From assembly GCA_965242505.1 (NCBI GenBank), contig OZ251449.1:2480001-2544000 (forward strand): a DNA stretch of 64,000 bases, in the 5' to 3' direction. This stretch comes from UBA2966 sp965242505. GTDB lineage: Bacteria > Pseudomonadota > Alphaproteobacteria > UBA2966. The notes below the pieces were generated by a model. That model was not told the DNA's origin and searched no databases. It was given only the letters and a program-made list of their open reading frames with translations. Shown piece by piece: positions 16,905 to 26,181 of the stretch (positions are counted from its first letter, which is position 1; every line of letters begins with the position of its first letter). The position numbers and the translations under genes were made by a program.

Positions 16905-18796
16905 TGGAAAACGTCCTGTCCGTTCGCGATCTCGAGGTCGAGTTCCACCTCCCCGAAGGCGTCGTCAAGGCCGTTGACGGCGTATCTTTCCGGATCCCGG
17001 CGCGGAAGACCGTTGCGCTCGTCGGCGAGTCGGGGTCGGGAAAGACCGTCGTTTCCCAGGCCATCATGGGAATCCTCCCCAAGCCGGCCCGCATCGCGGC
17101 CGGCGAGATCCTGTTCTTCGATCCGGACAGGCCGGAGAGCGTCGTCGATGTCGCCGCGTTGAAGCCCGACGGCGGGGCGATGCGAAAGTTGAGGGGCGGC
17201 CGCATCTCGATCATTTTCCAGGAACCCATGACGTCGCTGTCTCCGCTTCACACGATCGGCGATCAGGTCGGCGAGGCGGTGCGCCTGCACACGCGTTGCG
17301 ACGCCTCGACGGCGCGCGACGTGACGGTCGAGATGCTGCGGCTGGTGGGCCTTCCCGATCCGTCGAAGGCGGTGCGCGCCTACCCCTTCGAACTGTCCGG
17401 AGGGCAACGTCAGCGCGCCATGATCGCCATGGCGTTGGTGTGCCGGCCCGCCATCCTGATCGCCGACGAGCCGACGACCGCGCTGGACGTGACCATTCAG
17501 GCCCAGATCCTGAAATTGATGCGGGACCTGCAGGCCGAGCTCGGAATGGCCATTCTGATGATCACCCACGACCTCGGCGTCGTCGCCAACGTGGCGGACG
17601 AAATCGTGGTGATGTATCGCGGAAAGGTCATGGAGGCGGGGACTCTCCACGACGTCTTCGATGATCCCCGGCACCCGTACCTTCGGGCCCTCATGCGCGC
17701 CGTTCCTCGTTTCGATATGGCGGCGGGCGAACGGCTGGTTCCGCTCCGCGAAGTCGAGACGGAAGGCGCTCGGCTTTTCGGGAAAAGGGAGCCGTGGCCC
17801 GATACCGAGGCGGCGCGCGCGCCGTTGCTGTCGGTGAGGAACCTGAGCAAGCGATTCACGACCCGGAAGGCCTCGGCGTTCGGTTCGAGACCCGGCGGCA
17901 GCGTGTTGGCCGTGGACGACGTCGGCTTCGATATCGAAAGGGGCGAGTGTCTGGGGCTGGTCGGCGAGTCGGGCTGCGGCAAGACGACGACCAGCAAGAT
18001 CATCATGCGGGCCATCGGCCCCGGCGAGGGAACCGTCACGTTCAACGACCGGGGATCGCCGGTCGACGTGTTGAGACTCGGCGGCCGGGAGCTGTTCGAT
18101 TTCCGGCGGAAGGTCCAATACGTCTTCCAGGACCCGTTCGGCTCCCTGAACCCGCGCATGACGGTGTTCGATATCGTCAGCGAGCCGCTCGTCATTCACG
18201 GAATCGGAGACCGGGAGCAGCGCATGGAGCGTGTCCGCGAGCTCATGAGGCTCGTCGGCCTCGACGCGCGTTACCTGCGCCGCTATCCGCACAGCTTCTC
18301 GGGAGGGCAGCGGCAGCGGATCGGGATCGCGCGGGCGCTCGCGCTTCAACCCGATTTGCTCATCTGCGACGAACCCGTCTCGGCCCTCGACGTCTCGGTG
18401 CAGGCCCAGGTGCTCAACCTTCTGAAGGACCTGCGGCAGGAACTCGGTCTCACCTATCTGTTCATTTCGCACGATCTGGCCGTCGTCGATTATGTCGCCG
18501 ACAAGATCGCCGTCATGTGCAGGGGCCGGTTGGTCGAGATGGCGCCTCGCGATGCGCTGCTGCGGGACCCCGCGCATCCCTATACGAGGGCGCTGCTGGC
18601 CGCCGTGCCCAAGACGGATCCTCGGAGGCGTCTGGACCTGACCGCGCTGATGGCGGGCCGCGCCTCGGAGCCGTCCGCCTGGCCGCCGCCGTTCGCCGCG
18701 GACGGGACCGCGAGGCCCCGTCTCGTTCATCTGGGCGACGATCACTACGTCCGAATCGTCGGCGACGGTTCCGGCGCGCATCGGCCGCCGGCGTGA
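16904..18796 (+). CDS. Fused double ATPase of an oligopeptide-type ABC transporter (OppD-OppF type)
   Basis: A 630-residue protein with two full ABC domains. Domain 1 has Walker A GESGSGKT (41-48), signature LSGGQRQRA and Walker B ILIADEPTTALD. Domain 2 has GESGCGKTTTSK, SGGQRQRIGIARAL and LLICDEPVSALD. Each domain has the RxxxxHPYxRAL oligopeptide-binding-ATPase tail (DDPRHPYLRAL and RDPAHPYTRAL). It powers the two permeases encoded next. The ATG overlaps the preceding stop by ATGA, and its own stop overlaps the binding-protein start by GTGA. Confidence 0.93.
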   Translation: MENVLSVRDLEVEFHLPEGVVKAVDGVSFRIPARKTVALVGESGSGKTVVSQAIMGILPKPARIAAGEILFFDPDRPESVVDVAALKPDGGAMRKLRGGRISIIFQEPMTSLSPLHTIGDQVGEAVRLHTRCDASTARDVTVEMLRLVGLPDPSKAVRAYPFELSGGQRQRAMIAMALVCRPAILIADEPTTALDVTIQAQILKLMRDLQAELGMAILMITHDLGVVANVADEIVVMYRGKVMEAGTLHDVFDDPRHPYLRALMRAVPRFDMAAGERLVPLREVETEGARLFGKREPWPDTEAARAPLLSVRNLSKRFTTRKASAFGSRPGGSVLAVDDVGFDIERGECLGLVGESGCGKTTTSKIIMRAIGPGEGTVTFNDRGSPVDVLRLGGRELFDFRRKVQYVFQDPFGSLNPRMTVFDIVSEPLVIHGIGDREQRMERVRELMRLVGLDARYLRRYPHSFSGGQRQRIGIARALALQPDLLICDEPVSALDVSVQAQVLNLLKDLRQELGLTYLFISHDLAVVDYVADKIAVMCRGRLVEMAPRDALLRDPAHPYTRALLAAVPKTDPRRRLDLTALMAGRASEPSAWPPPFAADGTARPRLVHLGDDHYVRIVGDGSGAHRPPA

Positions 18797-20694
18797 TCTC
18801 GACGATTCGACGATCCCTGTTCGTCGCCGTCGCATCGGCGGTGTGTCCGGCCTGGCCGGCCCCGGCCGTCGAGCTGCGGGAAACGCCCTCTCTCGCGCAG
18901 GCCGTCGCCTCGGGAACTCTGCCGCCCGTCGCGGAGCGCGTTCCACTGACCCCTTCGGTCGTGGATCTGAAGGACGGCTCGGGGCGTCCGGGCCGACACG
19001 GCGGGACGCTGAACATGCTCATCGGCCGCGCCAAGGACACCCGCCTCCTCGCGGTTTACGGCTATGCGCGCCTCGTCGGGTACGACGCCGCGTTTCGGTT
19101 GCGGCCCGATATTCTGGAAGACTTCGACGTCCGGGACGGCCGCATATTCACGTTCAGGCTGCGCCGGGGGCACAAGTGGTCCGACGGACATCCCTTCACG
19201 ACGGAGGATTTCCGCTATTACTGGGAGGATGTCGCCAACGATCCGAGCCTCGCTCCATCGGGTCCGCCGCGCGATATGGTCGTCGCCGGGGAGCCCCCGC
19301 AGTTCGAGGTCATCGACGATCGCACGGTGAGATACACTTGGCCGGCGCCAAATCCCTTCTTCCTCCCGCGTATCGCCGGCGCATCACCCCTGTTCGTCTA
19401 CCGCCCGGCCCATTACCTGAAGCAATTCCATCCCCGCCATGTCGGCGAGGCGGCGGCGGCCCGACGCGCCGAAAAGGAAGGACACAGAAACTGGGCCGAG
19501 CTGCACAATCGGCGGGACAACCTCTACAAGTTCGACAATCCGGATCTCCCGACCCTGCAACCCTGGAGGAACACGACGCGTCCCCCGGCGCCGCGGTTCC
19601 TCGCCCGGCGCAACCCCTTCTTCCACCGTATCGACGCGCGAGGCCGCCAGCTCCCGTACATCGACGAGGTCGTGCTGGTTCAGGCGGACGGAAGGCTGAT
19701 CTCCGCCAAGACCGGAGCCGGCCAATCGGATCTCCAGGCGCGGCACATCTCGTTCGACGACTACACGTTCCTGAAAGACGGTTCCAGGCGCGGCGGGTAC
19801 GACGTGCATTTGTGGCGCACGGCGAAAGGGGCGCGCCTCGCGCTGTTCCCGAACCTCAACCACAACGACCCGGTCTGGCGGGGGGTAATGCGCGACCGGC
19901 GATTCCGAAAGGCCCTGAGTCTCGCCATCGACCGCCCGCTGATCAATCAGGTGCTCTATTTCGGGCTCGCCCTGGAGCACCACAACACGGTGCTGCCGGA
20001 CAGCCCGCTCTACGACGGGACGTACGCGCGGACCGAGTTCGACATCGAGAAGGCGAACGAGTTGCTGGACGAGATGGGTCTGACGGAACGGGACGACGAC
20101 GAAACCCGCCTTCTGCCGGATGGACGGCCGATTCACGTCATCGTCGAGACCGCCGGCGAGGACACGGAGCAGACGGACGTCCTCGAGCTGATCCGGGACG
20201 ATTGGGCCAGGGTCGGCGTCCGGCTGTTCACCAAGCCATCCCAACGGGAAGTCTTTCGCAACCGCATCTTCGCGGGCGAGACCCTGATGTCGGTCTGGTT
20301 CGGTCTGGAGAACGGGCTGGCCACGGCCGAGACCAGTCCGGAGGAACTGGCTCCGACGAGTCAGCTGCAGTTGCAGTGGCCGAGGTGGGGTCAGTACTTT
20401 GAAACCAAGGGCAGGTCGGGGGAGCCGCCGGACATGGCGGCGGCCGTCGAGCTGGCGCGACTCGACGAGGAGTGGTCGAGCGCCCCCACCACTCGGGAAC
20501 GCGAGCGCATCTGGCGGAGAATGTTGCGGATCCATCGCGACATGCTTTTTTCCATCGGGATCGTCTCCGGCGTGCCGCAACCGGTCGTCGTCAAGAAGAC
20601 GTTGATGAACGTGCCCGCCAGGGCCGTCTACAACTGGGACCCCGGCGCCCAGTTCGGCGTCTATCGGCCGGATACGTTCTGGTTCGCAAGGTGA
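18793..20694 (+). CDS. Oligopeptide-type ABC substrate-binding protein (SBP family 5)
   Basis: A 633-residue protein starting with GTG, with a signal peptide (RRSLFVAVASAVCPAWPAPA, cut after about residue 24). The family 5 body has DILEDFDVRDGRIFTFRLRRG, HKWSDGHPFTTEDFRYYWEDV, RRFRKALSLAIDRPLIN and the C-terminal lobe. It is long for the family, as in binding proteins for large or modified substrates. It is coupled to the fused ATPase. The ligand is unknown; the neighbouring glycan genes make a sugar-bearing or modified-peptide ligand possible, which is inference. Confidence 0.9.
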   Translation: MISTIRRSLFVAVASAVCPAWPAPAVELRETPSLAQAVASGTLPPVAERVPLTPSVVDLKDGSGRPGRHGGTLNMLIGRAKDTRLLAVYGYARLVGYDAAFRLRPDILEDFDVRDGRIFTFRLRRGHKWSDGHPFTTEDFRYYWEDVANDPSLAPSGPPRDMVVAGEPPQFEVIDDRTVRYTWPAPNPFFLPRIAGASPLFVYRPAHYLKQFHPRHVGEAAAARRAEKEGHRNWAELHNRRDNLYKFDNPDLPTLQPWRNTTRPPAPRFLARRNPFFHRIDARGRQLPYIDEVVLVQADGRLISAKTGAGQSDLQARHISFDDYTFLKDGSRRGGYDVHLWRTAKGARLALFPNLNHNDPVWRGVMRDRRFRKALSLAIDRPLINQVLYFGLALEHHNTVLPDSPLYDGTYARTEFDIEKANELLDEMGLTERDDDETRLLPDGRPIHVIVETAGEDTEQTDVLELIRDDWARVGVRLFTKPSQREVFRNRIFAGETLMSVWFGLENGLATAETSPEELAPTSQLQLQWPRWGQYFETKGRSGEPPDMAAAVELARLDEEWSSAPTTRERERIWRRMLRIHRDMLFSIGIVSGVPQPVVVKKTLMNVPARAVYNWDPGAQFGVYRPDTFWFAR

Positions 20695-20751
20695 AGCCGG
20701 ACGACATCGGTCCGCCGGCGGGCGGTTGAGGCGGTTCGGGCAGGCTTGGCG

Positions 20752-21777
20752 ATGTTCACGTACTTCGTCCATCGGGTCTTGATCATGATCCCCACGCTGT
20801 TGGCGATCAGCGCGTTGATCTTCGTCATCATTCAGCTTCCGCCCGGCGATTATCTTTCGAATCAGATCCAGGAGCTGAAGAGCCAGGGCGACACCGCCGC
20901 GTTGGCCAAGGCCGAATTTCTGCGCCATCAGTATGGACTGGACCGCCCATTCGTCGAGCAATACGCGACCTGGCTGGGGGTCTGGCCTGGCCCCAAGGGG
21001 TTCTCGGGCCTCCTGCAAGGCGATCTCGGCCATTCCTTCGAGTTCGACCTGCCGGTGGCCGAAGTCGTCGGAGACCGGCTCCTGCTGTCCTTCATCGTGT
21101 CGTTCGCCACGATCGTCTTCACTTGGGTGGTGGCGTTTCCCATCGGCGTGTATTCCGCGACCCACCAATACAGCGTCGGCGATCACTCTCTGACCTTTCT
21201 CGGGTTCATCGGCCTTGCGACGCCGAACTTCCTGCTCGCCCTGGTCCTGGTCTATTTCGCCAACGTCGCCTTCGGCACGTCGATCGGCGGCCTGATGGAT
21301 CCTCGCTACCTCGACCAGCCGTGGTCGTGGGCGAAGTTCCTCTCCGTTCTAGAACACCTGTGGATCCCGGTCATCGTCATCGGGACGTCCGGCACCGCCG
21401 CCATGATTCGCAGGTTGCGCGCCAACCTGCTCGACGAGCTGCAGAAACAATACGTGGTCACGGGTCGGGCGAAGGGCCTTCCGCCGCTCCGTCTCCTGAT
21501 CAAATATCCGCTGCGGGTCTCCCTCAATCCCTTCGTTTCCGACATCGGAAATCTTCTGCCGCAGGTCATTTCAGGCGCCGCCATCGTATCGGTGGTGCTG
21601 TCGTTGCCGACGACCGGCCCCATGCTGATCCACGCGTTGCAGGCGCAGGATCAGTATCTCGCGGGATCGTTCCTGATGTTCCTGTCCCTGCTGACCGTCA
21701 TCGGGATGTTCCTCTCCGACGTGGCGTTGGCCGCGCTGGATCCACGAATCCGTCTTGGCGAACACGCGGTTCGATGA
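20752..21777 (+). CDS. ABC transporter permease (OppB type)
   Basis: A 341-residue integral membrane protein. The N-terminal helix MFTYFVHRVLIMIPTLLAISALIFVIIQL is the standard DppB/OppB opening. About six membrane segments follow, and the EAA-like ATPase contact region is seen in YVVTGRAKGLPPLRLLIKYPLR. An in-frame TTG six bases upstream is a weaker start. It pairs with the next permease (ATGA overlap) to form the channel. Confidence 0.92.
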   Translation: MFTYFVHRVLIMIPTLLAISALIFVIIQLPPGDYLSNQIQELKSQGDTAALAKAEFLRHQYGLDRPFVEQYATWLGVWPGPKGFSGLLQGDLGHSFEFDLPVAEVVGDRLLLSFIVSFATIVFTWVVAFPIGVYSATHQYSVGDHSLTFLGFIGLATPNFLLALVLVYFANVAFGTSIGGLMDPRYLDQPWSWAKFLSVLEHLWIPVIVIGTSGTAAMIRRLRANLLDELQKQYVVTGRAKGLPPLRLLIKYPLRVSLNPFVSDIGNLLPQVISGAAIVSVVLSLPTTGPMLIHALQAQDQYLAGSFLMFLSLLTVIGMFLSDVALAALDPRIRLGEHAVR

Positions 21778-22952
21778 CCGGTCGCGACCGCCCCGAAGCC
21801 GATGGCGAACCGGGCCGCTTCGTCAGCGGCGAGCCCTTCGACCCCTATGCGGTCGAAAGCGTGACGGGCGAGCAGGAACGGTACTACATGGCCTCGCAGT
21901 GGCGGATGATGTGGTGGAAATTCCGCCGCCATCGCCTCGCCGTCGCGTCCGGGGCCGTGCTGGCGGCATTCTATTTCTCCATTCTGATCAGCGAGTTCCT
22001 GGCGCCCTACCATCTCCATTCGCGCGACGCGAAGCACGTCTTCGCGCCGCCGCAGGAATTGCGCATGTTCCACGAGGGCGAGTTCGTGGGCCCCTTCGTA
22101 TACGGGCTGAGTTACCGCCTCGACATGGAGAATCTGAAACGCGAATACACGCCGGATCCGAACCTGGTTCAGCCCGTTCGGTTCTTCTGTTCCGGGGACG
22201 AGTACGAATTCTGGGGGATCTTCGAGGCCCGTTTCCACCTGATGTGTCCCGCCGAGGGGGGAACGCTGTATCTCCTGGGGACCGATCGGCTGGGACGCGA
22301 CGTGCTGTCCCGGATCGTTTACGGCGCGCGGATTTCGTTGACCGTCGGCCTGGTGGGCATTTCGATCAGCTTCCTTCTCGGCCTGTTCTTCGGGGGCGTG
22401 TCGGGCTATTTCGGCGGCTGGTGGGACACCCTCACTCAGCGGCTTATCGAAGTCATCCGTTCTTTCCCCGAATTGCCGCTCTGGATGGCGCTGTCCGCGG
22501 CCCTCCCCGTGACCTGGAGTCCGACGCTCGTCTATCTCGGTATCACCGTCATCCTGGGGCTCGTCGACTGGACCGGACTGGCGCGCGCCGTTCGGGGAAA
22601 AATCCTGGCGTTGCGCGAGGAGGACTTCGCGACGGCGGCCCGGCTCATGGGAGCCGGTCCCTCCCGCATCGTCGGACGGCACCTGATGCCGAGTTTCATG
22701 AGCCACCTGATCGCATCCGCGACCCTCTCCATTCCCTCGATGATCCTGGGCGAGACGGCCCTCTCGTTCCTGGGGCTCGGGTTGCGTCCTCCGGTCACGA
22801 GTTGGGGCGTGCTTCTCAACGAGGCCCAGAACATCAACGTCGTCGCGTTGTATCCTTGGCTGATGTTGCCGGTGGCGCCCGTCATCGTCGTCGTGCTGGC
22901 GCTCAACTTCTTCGGCGACGGGTTGCGGGACGCCGCGGATCCGTATCGTTGA
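21774..22952 (+). CDS. ABC transporter permease (OppC type)
   Basis: A 392-residue permease with a cytoplasmic N-terminus, an OppC-N-like first helix (FRRHRLAVASGAVLAAFYFSILIS) and a large outside loop (about 75-165). The core follows LLGTDRLGRDVLSRIVYGARISLTVG, and the EAA loop EEDFATAARLMGAGPSRIVGRH contacts the ATPase. Last gene of the coupled run; it ends 18 bases from the convergent cyclase gene. The long loop with FFCSGDEYEFWG is larger than in typical OppC. Confidence 0.92.
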   Translation: MTGRDRPEADGEPGRFVSGEPFDPYAVESVTGEQERYYMASQWRMMWWKFRRHRLAVASGAVLAAFYFSILISEFLAPYHLHSRDAKHVFAPPQELRMFHEGEFVGPFVYGLSYRLDMENLKREYTPDPNLVQPVRFFCSGDEYEFWGIFEARFHLMCPAEGGTLYLLGTDRLGRDVLSRIVYGARISLTVGLVGISISFLLGLFFGGVSGYFGGWWDTLTQRLIEVIRSFPELPLWMALSAALPVTWSPTLVYLGITVILGLVDWTGLARAVRGKILALREEDFATAARLMGAGPSRIVGRHLMPSFMSHLIASATLSIPSMILGETALSFLGLGLRPPVTSWGVLLNEAQNINVVALYPWLMLPVAPVIVVVLALNFFGDGLRDAADPYR

Positions 22953-22970
22953 CCGGAGTTCGCGCCGCGG

Positions 22971-24338
22971 TTACGGGGCCAGGACCACTAGGTTGATCGG
23001 CCGCTCGATCCCGACGACCTCGGCCTTCTCGAGCGCCCGCCGCCGCCGCGGTGGTTCGTAACCCTGCGAGCGCGCCTCCTCGTACGCCCACTCCGTCGTG
23101 AGGGCCGCGACGCCCGCAACCTTGTTGTGTTTTTCCAGCTTGGCGGCGAGATTCACGGCATTGCCGATCACGGTGTACTCGAGCCGTTCGGGGTCGCCGA
23201 CGGCACCGAAGACGACCGGTCCCGTGGCCGCCGCGAACCCGATTTCGAGGGGCGGTTCGCCCGCCGCGCGACGCTCTTCCCGCCAGGACTCCGTCATGGC
23301 CACGAGTTCGTCGACGGCGTTCAGGGCGTCGGCGGCCCAGGTCTCCGATCTGGACGCCGCGCCGAACGTCGCCATGATGCCGTCTCCCAGATACTTGTCG
23401 ATGCTGCCGCCATGGCCTTGGATGACGTTGCCCACTCGGGCTTCGTATTCGGCCAGCAACGTCATCAGGGCATCGGGCGTCAACTCCAGGGAGAGTCGCG
23501 TGAAGCCGCGGATGTCGCAGAACAGTACGGCCGCGTCGACGAGTTCTCCTTGCCCCGGTTCGATACGGTGCTCGGACTTGGTGATCTGGTCCGCGACCTC
23601 GGGGGAGAAGAACCGCGACAGGTCCTCGGCCGCCGCGCCTTCCGTCACCGATCGGATCAGCAGCCGTCGCGCCCGGACGATCGCCAGGGCGAGGATCGAG
23701 GTAACGACGAGAATGGATGCGATCTTGTCGAATTCCGCGCCCAGAAGGATCCGCGTCGACGTCATGTACAGAACGAAGTCCCGCGTGATCTCGCTGGTCC
23801 CCTCGACTACCGACAGGCCGACCACGAACAGCCATCCCACGGAAGCCATCGCGCCCGCCAACAGCACGAAGAAGGCGTCGAATCTCAGCGCTCGCAGGGC
23901 GATGAAAATGAACACGTAAAGGAGCGTCGGTATCTTCAGGACGAATGCCGCAGGCTGTTCGTACTGGACGTGGAAGCTCCAGATGAGTCCCATGAGCAAG
24001 GCCATGTCGACGACCACCGAGAGGGTCAGGAACCACCGCGTCAAGGCGTTGCGGTACGCCAGCAGCAGGCGTATGACCGTGAAGGCGAGGTAGGCCGTCA
24101 ACGCCCACGGGACCGGCATGATTGTCGCGTCCGTGTGGAAGGTCTTGGGCGACAGCGCGTACAGCGTTCCGAAAACGCCGACCACCCCGAGCTGAACCCA
24201 GCCGATCAGTATCTCGCTTTGCGCCTGTTGCCGTTCGATCGCCGCGCGGACGCGCTCGGGCGCTTCGAGCGATCCGGTCCCGCCGAACGGAAGAAGCTTC
24301 GGCATCCTCGACGAACGATCCTTGGGCGGAGCGGGCAT
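22971..24338 (-). CDS. Membrane-bound class III adenylate/guanylate cyclase
   Basis: A 455-residue protein. About five or six membrane helices (roughly 45-225) form a MASE-like sensor part. The C-terminal class III cyclase domain (about 270-455) has the first metal site in DAAVLFCDIRGFTRLS, the second in SIDKYLGDGIMATFG, and GFAAATGPVVFGAVG and VIGNAVNLAAKLEK further on. It makes cAMP, or less likely cGMP. The ATG at 24338 has GAGGGG nine bases upstream. It is the last gene of a minus-strand set with a methyltransferase, an MBL protein and a response regulator. Confidence 0.9.
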   Translation of the reverse strand: MPAPPKDRSSRMPKLLPFGGTGSLEAPERVRAAIERQQAQSEILIGWVQLGVVGVFGTLYALSPKTFHTDATIMPVPWALTAYLAFTVIRLLLAYRNALTRWFLTLSVVVDMALLMGLIWSFHVQYEQPAAFVLKIPTLLYVFIFIALRALRFDAFFVLLAGAMASVGWLFVVGLSVVEGTSEITRDFVLYMTSTRILLGAEFDKIASILVVTSILALAIVRARRLLIRSVTEGAAAEDLSRFFSPEVADQITKSEHRIEPGQGELVDAAVLFCDIRGFTRLSLELTPDALMTLLAEYEARVGNVIQGHGGSIDKYLGDGIMATFGAASRSETWAADALNAVDELVAMTESWREERRAAGEPPLEIGFAAATGPVVFGAVGDPERLEYTVIGNAVNLAAKLEKHNKVAGVAALTTEWAYEEARSQGYEPPRRRRALEKAEVVGIERPINLVVLAP

Positions 24339-24381
24339 CGGTTTCCCCTCGTTGCGATCGTGTGTCTCGCGCCCGGGCAAG

Positions 24382-25227
24382 TTATCGCGCTCGGGAGGTT
24401 TTTCGCAGCCACAGGCTCGATTCGAACGCGCCCGGCGGAATGGGCAGGCGCCGCGCGACGCTCGCATCGAGGGCGGCCGGCATCGCCGTCGTCACGTAGC
24501 GGCTCGAGAACACCGGCTCGTAGCCTCCGAAGACGAGCTGCGCCACGGCGGTCTGCTCGTTGTAGCCGCGCCAGCCCCACTCGGGCGGATAGTCGTCGGG
24601 CAGGAACACGTCATGGAAGTGTATCCAGACCCCTTCGGGAAGCGCGGGAAGCACGCGATTCAGGACGGTGTCGACGTCACTGCCCGGCATGAGCACGTGG
24701 CTCGAGTCGATCACCAGGAAGTCGCCCGTCCGCAGGGCGTCGAACGGTCCCGTGCCGGCCTCCTGAACCGTCGTCGTCAGGAATTCCACGTCGAGGCCGG
24801 ACGGCGCGGCGCGCGGACTCGGATCGACCGCCGTCACGGCGCACGGGAACGCGCCATCGGAAACGGCCCGGGCGATGAAGCGCGTCGAATGGCCGGATCC
24901 CACCTCGACCACCCGCGAAGGCCGCTCGTGACGAAGCAGGGCATAGAGGACCGCGGCGTCGAGGCGGGGAAACCAGTCCTGTTCCCATCGCGGCGCAGGG
25001 GAAGGTCCGGCGCCGATGCCGCGCACGTCGTCGCCGAAGGACTCGACGAGCGAGAGAGTGTCCCGGAACGCCGCTTCGCATTCGGCGAACCGGCGGCGAA
25101 CCGGCTCGTAAGGGGTGTTGGCGCCCGGACGCGGCAGGCGCCCGGCGTAACGATGGGGAATGAAGAAGCCGCGCCGCGCGAGCCCCAGGACCGTCGTCAG
25201 GCCCAGACGCAGCGCCCGAGCGTTCAT
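24382..25227 (-). CDS. Class I SAM-dependent methyltransferase-like protein
   Basis: A 281-residue protein with the SAM-binding motif VVEVGSGHSTRFIARAV, then AVTAVDPSPR (acidic end of the second strand), DFLVIDSSHVLMPGSDVD and a C-terminal WIHFHDVFLPDDYP block. This pattern resembles the methyltransferases often found with glycan or cell-surface genes. The acceptor is unknown. It starts seven bases after the MBL gene and lies 43 bases before the cyclase, all on the same strand. Confidence 0.82.
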   Translation of the reverse strand: MNARALRLGLTTVLGLARRGFFIPHRYAGRLPRPGANTPYEPVRRRFAECEAAFRDTLSLVESFGDDVRGIGAGPSPAPRWEQDWFPRLDAAVLYALLRHERPSRVVEVGSGHSTRFIARAVSDGAFPCAVTAVDPSPRAAPSGLDVEFLTTTVQEAGTGPFDALRTGDFLVIDSSHVLMPGSDVDTVLNRVLPALPEGVWIHFHDVFLPDDYPPEWGWRGYNEQTAVAQLVFGGYEPVFSSRYVTTAMPAALDASVARRLPIPPGAFESSLWLRKTSRAR

Positions 25228-25234
25228 GCGGGAA

Positions 25235-26101
25235 TCAGAGCAGGTCGATGACGAGCCCCTCGCGCGCCATCATCGATCCCGGACGTCTGGCCTCCAACCG
25301 TTCCGCGATCCCGTCGAGGAAATCGTCGGTATGGTCCGGGTCGTGGTGGAACAGGACGAACGTTCCGACGTTCGCCGCGTCGCAGAGCCGCACCCCTTCC
25401 TGCCAGGTCGAATGCCCCCACCCCACCCGGTCGGGATATTCGTCGTCGGTGTACATGCCGTCGTAGGCGACGTAGTCGGCGCCCTCGACGAGCTCGAGGA
25501 CGTTCCGGTCGAGCCGGTCCTTCGTATGCTCCGTGTCCGTGAGGTAGCAGAACGACTTCCCCTTGTAGTCGATGCGGTATCCCGTGGCGCGGTTGGGGTG
25601 GTTGAGCTCGGTCGTCCTTGCCGTGACGCCCGGTTTGACGTTGACGCTCTCCCCCGCGCGGAAGTCGCGGTAGCTCATGTTCGCGGCGAAGATCGTCAGA
25701 GGCACCGGAAACAGCGGCGCCATCATCATGTCGATCAGAACCTTCTCCAGCGTCAGGTCCGGGCTCAGGTGCCCGGCCCAGATCCGGAACGTGTTTCGGG
25801 GATCGTAGAAGGGGCTGAAGAACGGAAGGCCGCAGACGTGATCGAAGTGCGTGTGCGTCAGGAACACGTCCGCGTCCAGGGGAGCGCCCTGGTCGAGGGA
25901 CCGGCCCAGATAACGGACGCCCGTGCCGCCATCCAGCACGATCAGATGCTTGCCGCAGCGAACCTCGAGGCACGACGTGTTCCCGCCGTAACGGGAAACG
26001 CCGGGGTCGGAGCAGGGAATGCTCCCGCGAACCCCCCAGAACCTCACGCTGAATACGTCCGAAGCGGCCAAGCGCCCCCCTTCGGTCAACGCCCGCACCA
26101 T
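25235..26101 (-). CDS. Metallo-beta-lactamase fold hydrolase
   Basis: A 288-residue protein with VRFWGVRGSIPCSD near the start (about 19-32), the zinc-binding HTHFDH at 83-88, a later HPNRATGYRIDYKG, the LTDTEH acidic ligand and the final FVLFHHDPDHTDD. This set is typical of an MBL subfamily close to PhnP/RNase Z-like phosphodiesterases, which often appears beside cyclases or regulators. It could act on a cyclic nucleotide or other phosphodiester, but the sequence does not prove it. The start chosen gives the normal N-terminus. Confidence 0.88.
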   Translation of the reverse strand: MVRALTEGGRLAASDVFSVRFWGVRGSIPCSDPGVSRYGGNTSCLEVRCGKHLIVLDGGTGVRYLGRSLDQGAPLDADVFLTHTHFDHVCGLPFFSPFYDPRNTFRIWAGHLSPDLTLEKVLIDMMMAPLFPVPLTIFAANMSYRDFRAGESVNVKPGVTARTTELNHPNRATGYRIDYKGKSFCYLTDTEHTKDRLDRNVLELVEGADYVAYDGMYTDDEYPDRVGWGHSTWQEGVRLCDAANVGTFVLFHHDPDHTDDFLDGIAERLEARRPGSMMAREGLVIDLL

Positions 26102-26181
26102 CGATTCCCGTCCGCATTGTGCCCGACCGTGATACGGCGCGAAAGAGCGAAAGAAGCGGTTCCGGCCGGACCGGGACCGTT

